Below are positions 54,372 through 63,654 of a stretch of DNA of 64,000 nucleotides, one piece after another. Position 1 is the first letter of the stretch. Every line of letters begins with the position of its first letter. The translations under genes and the position numbers were made by a program. The notes under the pieces are model-generated. The model did not search any database, had not been told where the DNA came from, and was given only the letters and a program-made list of their open reading frames with translations. Location of the stretch: contig JBLWYD010000013.1 of NCBI GenBank assembly GCA_048267165.1, forward strand, positions 1 to 64,000, in the 5' to 3' direction. The stretch is from PGYR01 sp048267165 (GTDB lineage Bacteria > Bacteroidota > Ignavibacteria > Kapaibacteriales > UBA2268).

Positions 54372-56540
54372 TTAGATTAAGCCTGATAGTTTCCGTATAA
54401 CCCACTCAGTTGCAAAGCACATAAGTGATATTATCAGGAATAGTGGGAGGTTCCAAAGTGCATAATCTTGCTTTTTGGAAATGAATTGTTCTTTGAAATA
54501 TTCTTTAGCTTTTATTTCGTCGAATAGATTAGATATATTATTTGAATAGAATTTACCATCAGTGGCATTTGACATACTTTCTAATAGATTCTTATTCATA
54601 GTCAATTCGGAGTACTCTGGGTTCATCTCTCCGACTATGAATCTACCGCTACTTTTCCCCATTACATCTTTACCGATGCTTGCCTTACCTTCGTAAGTGT
54701 AATCACCTTTAGATAGATTATCTAGCTTATAGTAATACTGACCGTTACCAATGTCAGATAATAATATCTCGCGAGGTTTAGCATTATCACTCTTTACTAT
54801 TACAGATATTTTTGCTTCATCTACTGGCAAATAGCTATCATCATATAGCTGTGCTATGAATTCTACTGTTTCGCCTTCTGTGTAAGTTCGTTTATTAGTT
54901 TTAAGCACAAATGAATCGAAACTGTTATCAATGCTTAACCAACGGACGCTATTATCCATTAGCTGTGCATATAAGTCAACTACGTCCTTACCCTTAGATA
55001 ATTCTTCAGCGTAGCCCTGTAGTTTCCATCTTTGCAGCCCGTAACCCAATACGAAGATTCCTCGCTTATTACCCAAAGTACGAGAGACAATAAGTGGCTC
55101 ATTCATTGAGCTATTACCAAAAGTGTAGTTCATTAGTATATTTGCTTCTGGGTTTGGCTTTATGAAAGTTTCCGTTTTAGAAATAGGGGGGAGGGCATTC
55201 CATTTTTCAATATCACTTTTGTCGCCATTTACTCTTAGTATAGAGTTACCAACTTCCTTAGCGTTCACACTCGGCAATACTTCCATCTCGTTTCTTCCTT
55301 CCGAAAGTACAGTAAATGGTATATGTTCGCCAAGCTTAGCTAGTTTTTTGTAGTCAACATCACTCGATGCTATGAATAGCAGTGGTTTACCTCTGTCTAA
55401 TTCACGCTTAATTAGTTCCAAATACTTCACATCAGTCGATGCGTTAGGGAAGCCGACAAGGATTATTATCTCGGCATCTTGTAAATCTTTTTGCTTGAAA
55501 TCATCATAGAAGCTAGTAGCGTTCTTCTGAACATATTTGTGCAATTCTTGATTCTTATTCTTAGTTAATTCTTTTACTAGGAATGATACATCATAGTTAG
55601 GGCGTCCACCGAATAGTGCTACGCTTTTCTTATTTTCTAGCACTTTTACTATGTCAGACTTACTATTATTCAGTTTTGTTATCTCTTCATCGAAGCTATC
55701 AACCGTAGCATTCAACTTATAATTACCAGGTTTATCTGGGGTAAATGAGAATTTCAGCTTATATCTTGTCTGGTTTTTGACTAGCTTTACTTTCTCTTCG
55801 CCTATTAACTTACCGTTGGTAGTGACCTTTACGTTCACTTCTTTATCATAAATACCATTTGCATCCAGATTAATAAAAACTGGAGTAGGTGTTTTAATAT
55901 AAGAGACTTCGTTTGTTATCAGATCAGTTATTTTCAAATCCTTAGGGCTATTAGTATCACCTATACCAACTGAAAAGACTGGTTTACCAAAGCTCTGAGC
56001 CGCATAGAATGGGTTTTCACCTGCATTATACGCACCATCTGTTATTAGTACTACCGCTTGTATATTCGAGGTGTCTTGTCTGTACTCTAACTCTCGCATA
56101 GCTTTTGATATATCTGTGCGTTTTCCTTTACTTTTAAGTGTCGCCAAACTATCGAAACTAAAATCATTTATATTATCATCGAAGGCAAAGAAAATATCTT
56201 CTTCGTTAGCTTTATCTTGGATTTCTTTGATTATCTTATCGTAAACGTCTTTTCTATCTATACTCGCATCCATTATAGATATAGATTCACTATCATCAAT
56301 CAGGAATGCAATTTTGGGTTTTATTACTTCATCAAATGAATTAGTAACTATCGGCTGGAAAATAGCGAACAGCAAAAGCAGCATACCTATTATTCTAAGT
56401 GAAAGTAGGGTAACCCTCTTCACCCCTGATATTGGTGGGTTTGTGCTTCTGTACGAATAGAAACTAACACCAATAATGAGCAAAGCCATTACTACAAATA
56501 ATATCCAAGAACCACTAATCGCCAAACTATAAGAATTCAT
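54372..56540 (-). CDS. VWA-domain membrane protein (BatA-like, with GATase-like domain)
   Basis: 722 aa. Two N-terminal helices (about 10-28, 41-61), then a von Willebrand A domain with a MIDAS-like DDSES near 82 and LITDGAYNAGE. After Ig-like strands, residues 310-540 resemble the glutamine-amidotransferase-like domain that often follows VWA in this family (SVALFGGRPNYDVSFLVKEL; IILVGFPNAST; GIFVLGYGLQRWKLQ). A C-terminal helix (NLPLFLIISLMCFATEW) re-enters the membrane. Function unknown; the protein is probably periplasmic. It is transcribed alone. Confidence 0.82.
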   Translation of the reverse strand: MNSYSLAISGSWILFVVMALLIIGVSFYSYRSTNPPISGVKRVTLLSLRIIGMLLLLFAIFQPIVTNSFDEVIKPKIAFLIDDSESISIMDASIDRKDVYDKIIKEIQDKANEEDIFFAFDDNINDFSFDSLATLKSKGKRTDISKAMRELEYRQDTSNIQAVVLITDGAYNAGENPFYAAQSFGKPVFSVGIGDTNSPKDLKITDLITNEVSYIKTPTPVFINLDANGIYDKEVNVKVTTNGKLIGEEKVKLVKNQTRYKLKFSFTPDKPGNYKLNATVDSFDEEITKLNNSKSDIVKVLENKKSVALFGGRPNYDVSFLVKELTKNKNQELHKYVQKNATSFYDDFKQKDLQDAEIIILVGFPNASTDVKYLELIKRELDRGKPLLFIASSDVDYKKLAKLGEHIPFTVLSEGRNEMEVLPSVNAKEVGNSILRVNGDKSDIEKWNALPPISKTETFIKPNPEANILMNYTFGNSSMNEPLIVSRTLGNKRGIFVLGYGLQRWKLQGYAEELSKGKDVVDLYAQLMDNSVRWLSIDNSFDSFVLKTNKRTYTEGETVEFIAQLYDDSYLPVDEAKISVIVKSDNAKPREILLSDIGNGQYYYKLDNLSKGDYTYEGKASIGKDVMGKSSGRFIVGEMNPEYSELTMNKNLLESMSNATDGKFYSNNISNLFDEIKAKEYFKEQFISKKQDYALWNLPLFLIISLMCFATEWVIRKLSGLI

Positions 56541-56670
56541 TAACTAATTCGTTTATTGCAAAATCATTAATACGAAGTAGCAATTTATAAAGTTTAATAT
56601 CAGCAATAAAATAAAATATCGCTGAACTTTATTAATTTACATTTTTTATAATAACAAAAACTAAAAAACT

Positions 56671-57390
56671 ATGGCATTAGAATATTACCAAGCCGAAGTA
56701 TATAATATAATTCAAGAAACTCCAGCAGTTAGAAGATTTCAACTACGATTCAACGATTTAGATGTATTCGATTTCAAAGCAGGTCAATATGTAAAGGTTG
56801 ATATGCCGCTAAACAGCACTAAAAACTATCGCCAATACTCTATTTCATCTGAGCCAAAAGGCAACAATGAGATAGAACTCCTAATTGTATTAAAAGAAGG
56901 GGGAGACGGCACCGCTTATATGTTCAACGAAGTAAAAGTTGGTTCTACTCTGACTATTTCTCGAGCATTGGGTCGCTTCGTATTGCCAGATACTATAGAC
57001 AGAGAAATCTGCTTTATATGTACTGGTGTTGGATTAGCACCATTCCGTTCTATGTACCTAGATGTACTGAACAAGAATATTCCCCACAAAGGAATGCACC
57101 TGATATTCGGTACACGTACTCGCGAAGATCTTTGCTATGCAGAAGAGTTATTTGCACTAGATAAAGATGATAATAACTTCAACTACCACCCTGTACTATC
57201 TCGTGAAGAAAGTGCTGATTGGACTGGTAAAAAGGGTTACTTACACCAAATCTACAAAGAGCTTTATGCTGAAAAGCCAGATGCTATATTCTACCTATGC
57301 GGTTGGGACGATATGATAAAAGAAGCTCGTGCGAACCTAATGGAACTCGGTTACACAAGACGCGATATTCTTTTTGAGAAGTATGATTAA
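56671..57390 (+). CDS. ferredoxin-NADP+ reductase-like flavoprotein
   Basis: 239 aa. An FAD-binding barrel with the signature RQYSISSEP (about 53-61) and GDGTAYMF for the flavin phosphate; an NAD(P) half beginning ICFICTGVGLAPFRSMY, then LIFGTRTREDLCYAEEL and the C-terminal FYLCGWDDMIKEARANLMEL. No iron-sulfur domain is present, so it must pass electrons to a separate partner, which is not encoded nearby. Single gene followed by a small terminator. Confidence 0.9.
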   Translation: MALEYYQAEVYNIIQETPAVRRFQLRFNDLDVFDFKAGQYVKVDMPLNSTKNYRQYSISSEPKGNNEIELLIVLKEGGDGTAYMFNEVKVGSTLTISRALGRFVLPDTIDREICFICTGVGLAPFRSMYLDVLNKNIPHKGMHLIFGTRTREDLCYAEELFALDKDDNNFNYHPVLSREESADWTGKKGYLHQIYKELYAEKPDAIFYLCGWDDMIKEARANLMELGYTRRDILFEKYD

Positions 57391-57408
57391 GAGTTAGCAA
57401 ATTTATAG

Positions 57409-57434
57409 AAACCCTTGCTTTAGCTGGGGTTTTT
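57409..57434 (+). terminator. short hairpin after flavoprotein gene
   Basis: AAACCC and GGGTTT pair around a 12-nt loop, ending in a short T-rich run. It may serve both converging genes. Confidence 0.55.
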
Positions 57435-57458
57435 AGTTTTGAGTCGGGTTAATACTAT

Positions 57459-58082
57459 CTAATGTAACGGCTTCTCCATTCTCCAAAGCAAAGGCAATTG
57501 CCAATCATATTTTACTGCTAGTAATCTGAAAAGAACCACAGAAATGAGACTAATAATTTCAATTGGTAAATTAATAAAATCCACATTCTGCAAAAGGAAA
57601 AAAAGTGCCCCTCCAAATATGCAAGCAGTGGCATAAATCTCTTTCTCGAAAATAAGAGGAATATTATTTAATAATATATCCCTGATGACTCCTCCAAAAC
57701 AAGCCGTTACTGTTCCGAGTATAACACAAATTACAGGATGTAACCCAAGTGTTATTCCAGTTTGCAGTCCAACTATAGTGAAGAAACCTAATCCAATCGA
57801 ATCGAATAACAACAATATTTTATGGAAGTTCTGCAAAACTCTTGTAAACAATAATGCAGCAATAGTACTGATTATAACAATGAAACCTGAACTCAGATCA
57901 AGCATCCATTTGACGGGAAGCTCACCTATCAAAACATCCCGTAAAGTACCACCACCCATTGCGGTTACAAAAGCAATGATAAAAATACCGAATAGATCTA
58001 GTCTCTTTTCCATAGCGGCAAATGCTCCTGCTATACTAAAAGCTACTGTTCCAGCAATTTCAATGATTGTGAGAGATTCCAT
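57459..58082 (-). CDS. TRIC-type cation channel family protein (UPF0126, YicG-like)
   Basis: 207 aa with seven hydrophobic helices and the two Gly-rich repeats of the family: AMGGGTLRDVLIGELPVKW (about 42-60) and ACFGGVIRDILLNNIPLIF (about 127-145). Prokaryotic TRIC proteins form homotrimeric cation channels; the physiological ion and role here are unknown. The gene stands alone. Confidence 0.92.
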   Translation of the reverse strand: MESLTIIEIAGTVAFSIAGAFAAMEKRLDLFGIFIIAFVTAMGGGTLRDVLIGELPVKWMLDLSSGFIVIISTIAALLFTRVLQNFHKILLLFDSIGLGFFTIVGLQTGITLGLHPVICVILGTVTACFGGVIRDILLNNIPLIFEKEIYATACIFGGALFFLLQNVDFINLPIEIISLISVVLFRLLAVKYDWQLPLLWRMEKPLH

Positions 58083-58222
58083 TTATTAGTAAGGGGTTGA
58101 TGTGTAATTATCCAAATATACAAAAACATCACTATATACCCAACTCTCTCTTTCATCTAAATACCCCGATATTTATTTGTTTCCACAAAAAGATATACTA
58201 CTTGAGAAATATAATTAATTTA

Positions 58223-59443
58223 CTATTCGTATCTCAAAGCTGTTATTGGGTCTAATGATGATGCTTTTCTAGCTGGATACCATCCGAAAAATATTCCTGT
58301 TAATGCACAAACAACAAAGGATATTATAATAGAATATAAAGCTACACTAGTTGGCCAATTCAAGAATTCCTCAATAAATACAGTTGCTCCAAGTCCTAGA
58401 ATCACTCCTAAAACCCCTCCAGTAATACTTATTAGAATAGCTTCAATTAAGAACTGCATCAAAATATCCGACCCTTTCCCACCTATGGCCATACGTAGTC
58501 CAATTTCTTTAGTTCTTTCTTTTACAGAAACATACATAATATTCATAATACCAATACCTCCAATTAATAGCGATATACTTGCAACTGCCACTAGCAGAAT
58601 GGTTAACATCTCACTAGTTGAACTAAATGTAGAAATTAGCTCTTCCATAGAACGAACACTAAAATCATCATCTTCATTTTCAGTCAGTTTATGTTGTGAC
58701 CTAACAATCTCAGTTACTTGAGTTACCGCTTCAGGGGCATCATCTTCACTAACAGCCGAAGCCATAATTTGGTTTAAATAATCTATTGCCAAAATACGTT
58801 TCTGAACTGTCGTATAAGGCGCAATCACAATATCATCCTGATCTTGACCGAAAGTATTTTCCCCTTTCTCTTCTAATACTCCAATCACTTTAAATGGAAT
58901 ATTATTAAATCGAATCATTTGTCCGACAGGGGAGAGACCATCAGGGAAAACATTATCTACAACTGTTTGCCCTATCAAAACCACTTTTGAAGCTGACCTT
59001 ACTTCAATATCAGTGAACATACTTCCACTTTGTAAATCGACTACTTTAATTTTCAAATAATCTTGATTAACTCCATAAATTGTACTTGGCCAGTTATTTG
59101 AACCATTAATAACTTGACCATTACCATTTACAACTGGAGTTATGTAGCTCAATTGCGTTGCTTGTTCTTTTATTGCTATATAATCTTTTATCGTCAATGT
59201 TTGTACATTACCTCCACTCCCTCTAGCTGGACCTCTATCGTCTGCCCCAGGTCTAATGGTTATCATATTCGAACCCATACTCGAAATAGTTGTTCTAATA
59301 CTTTCTTTTGAACCTTCACCAATAGCTAACATAGCAATAACTGATGCCACGCCAATGATGATGCCTAACATAGTAAGTAAGGTTCTTGTTTTATTAAGAA
59401 CAATAGCTTTTGTTGCTATTTTAAATAGGTTTAATAGTCTCAT
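58223..59443 (-). CDS. macB: ABC transporter permease, MacB type
   Basis: 406 aa. N-terminal helix (MLGIIIGVASVIAMLAIG), periplasmic MacB_PCD domain, and three C-terminal FtsX helices (ILLVAVASISLLIGGIGIMN; FLIEAILISITGGVLGVILG; SIIISFVVCALTGIFFGWYP), ending PARKASSLDPITALRYE as in MacB. Unlike E. coli MacB the ATPase is a separate gene, 3 nt upstream. It works as a mechanotransmitter with the adaptor and TolC of this operon, expelling periplasmic substrates such as peptides or macrolides. Confidence 0.94.
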   Translation of the reverse strand: MRLLNLFKIATKAIVLNKTRTLLTMLGIIIGVASVIAMLAIGEGSKESIRTTISSMGSNMITIRPGADDRGPARGSGGNVQTLTIKDYIAIKEQATQLSYITPVVNGNGQVINGSNNWPSTIYGVNQDYLKIKVVDLQSGSMFTDIEVRSASKVVLIGQTVVDNVFPDGLSPVGQMIRFNNIPFKVIGVLEEKGENTFGQDQDDIVIAPYTTVQKRILAIDYLNQIMASAVSEDDAPEAVTQVTEIVRSQHKLTENEDDDFSVRSMEELISTFSSTSEMLTILLVAVASISLLIGGIGIMNIMYVSVKERTKEIGLRMAIGGKGSDILMQFLIEAILISITGGVLGVILGLGATVFIEEFLNWPTSVALYSIIISFVVCALTGIFFGWYPARKASSLDPITALRYE

Positions 59444-59446
59444 ATT

Positions 59447-60190
59447 TTAATCTTCTAATTTAGGTAGTTTTGCTAATTCTTTAGTTGCAGATTGTATGTC
59501 TTGATTTTTATAGTCTTGTATAATATTTCCATCTTTTAGAACAACAGTTCTACTACTAAAAGATGCAATATCAGGTTCATGTGTTACAAATGCAATAGTA
59601 ATTCCTTGTTTGTTTAAATCCTGAAACAATGACATAATCTCATAAGAATTTCTTGTATCTAAGTTTCCAGTTGCTTCATCTGCAAGAATCATTACCGGAT
59701 TGTTTACCAAAGATCTTGCAATAGCTACTCGTTGTTGTTGACCACCCGAAAGTTGTGAAGGCGTATGATCCATTCTGTTTCCTAATCCAACCATCTCAAG
59801 TGCATTAATTGCACGTTCTCGTCTTTCTTGATTAGAAACTTTATTATTATACAATAGAGGTAATTCTACGTTTTCTATAGCTGATGTTCGAGCAAGTAGA
59901 TTATATGATTGAAAAATAAAACCAATCTTTTCATTTCTAATCGTTGCTAACTCATTTCTACTCAACTCTTTTATGTTAACACCATCAATTTCATATATTC
60001 CAGAACTAGGTTGGTCTAAACAACCAAGAATATTCAATAACGTACTTTTACCTGAACCGCTTGACCCCATAATTGTTACAAATTCGCCTTCATTTATAGT
60101 AAATGAAATTCCTCTTAGGGCATGAACCGTTTCGGTTCCCATTGTAAACTCACGTTTTAAGTCTTCTATTTTTATAATTTCTTTAGTCAT
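59447..60190 (-). CDS. ABC transporter ATPase, MacB/LolD type
   Basis: 247 aa. Walker A GSSGSGKSTLL (about 40-50), Q-loop FIFQSYNLL, signature QLSGGQQQRVAIARSL, Walker B MILADEATGNLD and H-loop FVTHEPD. Extra residues at the C-terminus (TKELAKLPKLED) follow the usual end. It drives the adjoining permease; the gene lies 6 nt after the adaptor gene. Confidence 0.95.
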   Translation of the reverse strand: MTKEIIKIEDLKREFTMGTETVHALRGISFTINEGEFVTIMGSSGSGKSTLLNILGCLDQPSSGIYEIDGVNIKELSRNELATIRNEKIGFIFQSYNLLARTSAIENVELPLLYNNKVSNQERRERAINALEMVGLGNRMDHTPSQLSGGQQQRVAIARSLVNNPVMILADEATGNLDTRNSYEIMSLFQDLNKQGITIAFVTHEPDIASFSSRTVVLKDGNIIQDYKNQDIQSATKELAKLPKLED

Positions 60191-60196
60191 GTTTTT

Positions 60197-61447
60197 TTAT
60201 TTCTTTTTTGATCTAGGAGGTTTCGGCATAAATGGGCTTTCATTTGATCCAGTTTTACCTTCAGGCCCTGCTTCAGATCTAGATACACCTTGCAAAGCAT
60301 ATACTAAATTTTCACCTTCTGTTAAACCACTTAATATTTGTACATTTACACCATCACTTGCTCCTAAAGTGACTTTTTGAGATTTTATTTCTCCATTACT
60401 ACTGTAAACCCAAACAACGCTACCATTCTCTTTATTTGTTGATGACCTATCTGTTGATCTTTCATTTGATCTTTCATTAGACGCTTCAACTTTTATATTT
60501 TGTTGTTCGTTATACGCCGCAAGCTCTAGTCGTGTTGGCTTAAAATTAATGGCCTTTGCTTCAGCAGTTAAAACATCATTCAACTCCAATGTAAAAATTG
60601 ATATAGTTGCAGTAAGTCCAGGTTTAAGTTTGAAATCTGGATTATCTGCTTTTATTACAACGGTGTAAGTTACTACATTAGATGTAATAGTTGGGTCTAA
60701 TCTAACTTGTGTTACCAAACCACTAAATATTTCTCCTATATAAGCATCAACTGTAAACTCAACTCTTTGCCCTTCTTTCACTTGTCCTATATCAGCTTCA
60801 TCAATATCAGCTTCTACTTGCATTTCTTTTAAATCTTGGGCGATTGTAAATAACGTTGGTGTGCTATAACTAGCTGCAACTGTTTGTCCTTCATCTATGT
60901 CTTTAGAAAGAATAACACCATCAATCGGCGAATATATATTGGCATAGCTCAGATTAGTTTTAGCAGATTGTAAATCTGATAAACGTTGTATTACAGAACC
61001 TTTTGCAGTTTGGTAATTGTATTCAGCATCGTCCAAATCTGATTTACTTATTACTTGATTATCATACAAAGATTTTTGTCTTTCATAAATAGATTGCAAG
61101 TAATTGCTTTGACTTATAGCATTATCATAAGCAGCTTGCGCTTGAATTTTAGAAGCATTCAAATTGGTTTTATCCAATTCTGCAATAAGCTGCCCTTGTT
61201 TAACTTTGCTATTATAATCTACATATATTTTTTCTACAACACCAGAGACTTGTGTACCCACATCTACTTGAGTAATTGGTTCTACAGTTCCTGTTGCAGT
61301 TACCATAGTGGTTACATTGTTTCTTTTTGCAACTACTGTTTTTGCTGATATTATTAAGTCTTCACCTCTTTGTAAGAAGCTATACGCCACTACAGCAAGT
61401 ATTGCAATTGCAACGGTAATAATAATTATTTTTATTTTATTTTTCAT
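60197..61447 (-). CDS. macA: MacA-like periplasmic adaptor
   Basis: 416 aa. A signal anchor (IIIITVAIAILAVVAYSFL, about 7-25), lipoyl half TGTVEPITQVDVGTQVSGVV, long helical hairpin (105-170), second half IYSPIDGVILSKDIDEGQTV, then barrel domains. Near 325-345 there is a short repetitive insertion (SNERSNERSTDRSSTNKE) that looks like local repeat expansion. It ends in a proline- and Lys-rich tail. It connects the ABC pump to the TolC channel. Confidence 0.93.
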   Translation of the reverse strand: MKNKIKIIIITVAIAILAVVAYSFLQRGEDLIISAKTVVAKRNNVTTMVTATGTVEPITQVDVGTQVSGVVEKIYVDYNSKVKQGQLIAELDKTNLNASKIQAQAAYDNAISQSNYLQSIYERQKSLYDNQVISKSDLDDAEYNYQTAKGSVIQRLSDLQSAKTNLSYANIYSPIDGVILSKDIDEGQTVAASYSTPTLFTIAQDLKEMQVEADIDEADIGQVKEGQRVEFTVDAYIGEIFSGLVTQVRLDPTITSNVVTYTVVIKADNPDFKLKPGLTATISIFTLELNDVLTAEAKAINFKPTRLELAAYNEQQNIKVEASNERSNERSTDRSSTNKENGSVVWVYSSNGEIKSQKVTLGASDGVNVQILSGLTEGENLVYALQGVSRSEAGPEGKTGSNESPFMPKPPRSKKK

Positions 61448-61458
61448 AATAGTTTTGA

Positions 61459-62796
61459 TTAAAATTTGAAATCATTTCCTTGATAAAATTGTAGTAAGTG
61501 ATAGTATAATATGTTTAAGTATTTTGCTTGTAGGTAATTTAGTTGTGCTCTTGTGTAAGTGTTCTGACTAATAACTAAATCGGTTGTACTCAAATCCCCA
61601 AGTTCGTACTTCTTTTGTGCCAGTCGGTATGTTTGTTCAGCAGCTGTTTGCGATGACTGAGAAGCTATCACTTGTTCTTGTGATGACAAAGCATTCTGAT
61701 AAGCTAACTCTACCTTCCTGTAAACTTCTTTTTCCGTAATCTGTTTCTGAATTTTTGCCTTTTCAATATTAATAGTAGCTGTTTGAACAGCTGCTGTAGT
61801 TTGGTCTCTATTAAATATAGGAACATTTAATGATAGTCCTATTTGCTGATTGAAATTCACATCTAACTGATCTGAAAAGGTATTTCTATTAATACTAGTA
61901 TATCCAGAACCTAGACTTCCTGTCAAAGATAATGTTGGCAAATAACCACCATTTGCTATATCCAATTCTATTTCGTTAGCACTTATATTAAGTTTACTTG
62001 CACCAACCTCAGGAAGATAATCAAGAGCTCTTTTATAGATGTCAACGCTATTAAGCTCTATGTTTATTAGGTCCATATTTTCATCTATGGGCTCAATTTC
62101 TAGATTTTCAATTGGAGTCAATTCTAATAATTGTTTTAATTCTATTATATTTTGCTGATAGTTGTTCTTTGCAACTATAACATTATACTTATTTGTAGCT
62201 ACTTGACTCACAGCTTCTGTGTAATCACTCATTGCTATTGACCCAGCATCTAGACGTACTTTTGCTCGTAATTCCTCTTTTTCAGAAGCCGATAGGTTAT
62301 TCTCAGCTATCGCGATTCCTTCTTTGCTATAGAGTGTTTGCAAGTAAGTCTCTAATATACTGACAACTATAGAATTCTTTACTTCTTCTTCTAGAAAACT
62401 GCTTCGTTCCAATATTAATTTATTCTGTTCAATCTGATTACTAATTTGATTTCCCTGAAATAAAGTAACTGAACTGTTGATACCAAGATTGGTACTGTAT
62501 ATTTGATCCGAAACATAATCACTTGTTATAGGATCAATAGTATTTCCGTTGGAGAATCGTTGGGATATATTGCCAAAAAGGTTAGGTAATCTAGATGATT
62601 TTGACCTTTCGTAATCCACTTCTGCAACATTGGTACTTAAATGAGCATTCTTAACAGTAATATTATTTTCAAGAGCATAGTTGATACAATATTCTATAGA
62701 CCAAATATCTGGTTTTAGACTATTCTTATCATCTTGTGCAATCGATAATTGAATCACTGTTAAAAAAGCTATGATATAAAATAATTTCATTTTCAA
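61459..62796 (-). CDS. TolC-family outer-membrane channel of the MacAB operon
   Basis: 445 aa if started at the TTG at 62796, which has GAGGA 6 nt upstream; the ATG at 62790 gives 443 aa with the same signal peptide (KLFYIIAFLTVIQLSIAQ). OEP repeats: WSIEYCINYALENNITVKNA and, in the second half, LAQKKYELGDLSTTDLVISQ. First gene of the run tolC-macA-ATPase-permease and only distantly similar to the TolC of the RND operon. Confidence 0.92.
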   Translation of the reverse strand: MKMKLFYIIAFLTVIQLSIAQDDKNSLKPDIWSIEYCINYALENNITVKNAHLSTNVAEVDYERSKSSRLPNLFGNISQRFSNGNTIDPITSDYVSDQIYSTNLGINSSVTLFQGNQISNQIEQNKLILERSSFLEEEVKNSIVVSILETYLQTLYSKEGIAIAENNLSASEKEELRAKVRLDAGSIAMSDYTEAVSQVATNKYNVIVAKNNYQQNIIELKQLLELTPIENLEIEPIDENMDLINIELNSVDIYKRALDYLPEVGASKLNISANEIELDIANGGYLPTLSLTGSLGSGYTSINRNTFSDQLDVNFNQQIGLSLNVPIFNRDQTTAAVQTATINIEKAKIQKQITEKEVYRKVELAYQNALSSQEQVIASQSSQTAAEQTYRLAQKKYELGDLSTTDLVISQNTYTRAQLNYLQAKYLNILYYHLLQFYQGNDFKF

Positions 62797-63040
62797 TTGA
62801 AATCCTCAAACAATTAAACAATAGAGTTGATTATACTTATTTTTACAAAAAAGTAGTTAATTATAATCGTGTATTAAGTTAAATGATAAATCAAGAGATT
62901 GTAGAATGTTAGTATCCTGTTGAGATCTTTCTTGATTTTATAATAGATATTACTAAAATTTTTTAGTTATAGATTATTTATCTGTTTTATAGTTTAGACA
63001 ATTTAATCTAATAAATCCTTCGGTGCGGGCTTTTTATATT

Positions 63041-63649
63041 TTACTTTCCCAACTCTCTCTTTCTTCTAAACCAATAATATCCACCACCCAAGGCAAGCAT
63101 AATCATAGTAGTTAGTCCCATATTCAAGAGAAAGCATTTCCCTGTATTTTCCACCCATTTACCGTCGCTATTCTGAATGTCTATAGTGTGGTGATTCTTG
63201 TTATTTAGGACATATTTTTCTTTCGGGAAATTATCACCTAGAAAGAGCACAGTTAATTTGTTATTCGGAACATTCTGAAAAAAAGTATTTTTTAGTTTAA
63301 TAGCCTCTATTTTCTTAGGAATATCTATAGCTTCTACTATTAGCTTTGTTTCGTGACCTAGTATTACAACTGGGTTTATATACTTGATTTCTTTTTCATT
63401 TATTAGAAAAGTAATATTCTTTCTAAAATGATCTATGACTAATTTTTTGAATTCTTCTGGCGTTTTATATGCATCTTTCGAGTAGGTATAATGTATTTCA
63501 GTTTCTATTCCAGTCAATGCACCATTCAGCTGAATTATATGCTTTCCATCATCAGTTTTAGAATATATAAAACTTGCTAATTCAGGTTGGTGAGCATAAG
63601 TACTCATACTCATCAACACTAGTAATAATGTTATTAATTTCTTTTTCAT
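63041..63649 (-). CDS. exported protein with C-terminal membrane anchor (DUF6702-like)
   Basis: 202 aa. Signal peptide (MKKKLITLLLVLMSMSTYA) followed directly by HQPELASFIYSK, a beta-rich domain, and a membrane helix near 173-192 (LLNMGLTTMIMLALGGGYYW) with a basic RRKREL tail inside. The His right after the cleavage site and the general plan recall DUF6702-type proteins of Bacteroidota; this assignment is tentative. It starts 5 nt after the YHYH-protein gene, which suggests one operon and a shared periplasmic role. Confidence 0.65.
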   Translation of the reverse strand: MKKKLITLLLVLMSMSTYAHQPELASFIYSKTDDGKHIIQLNGALTGIETEIHYTYSKDAYKTPEEFKKLVIDHFRKNITFLINEKEIKYINPVVILGHETKLIVEAIDIPKKIEAIKLKNTFFQNVPNNKLTVLFLGDNFPKEKYVLNNKNHHTIDIQNSDGKWVENTGKCFLLNMGLTTMIMLALGGGYYWFRRKRELGK

Positions 63650-63654
63650 ATTAT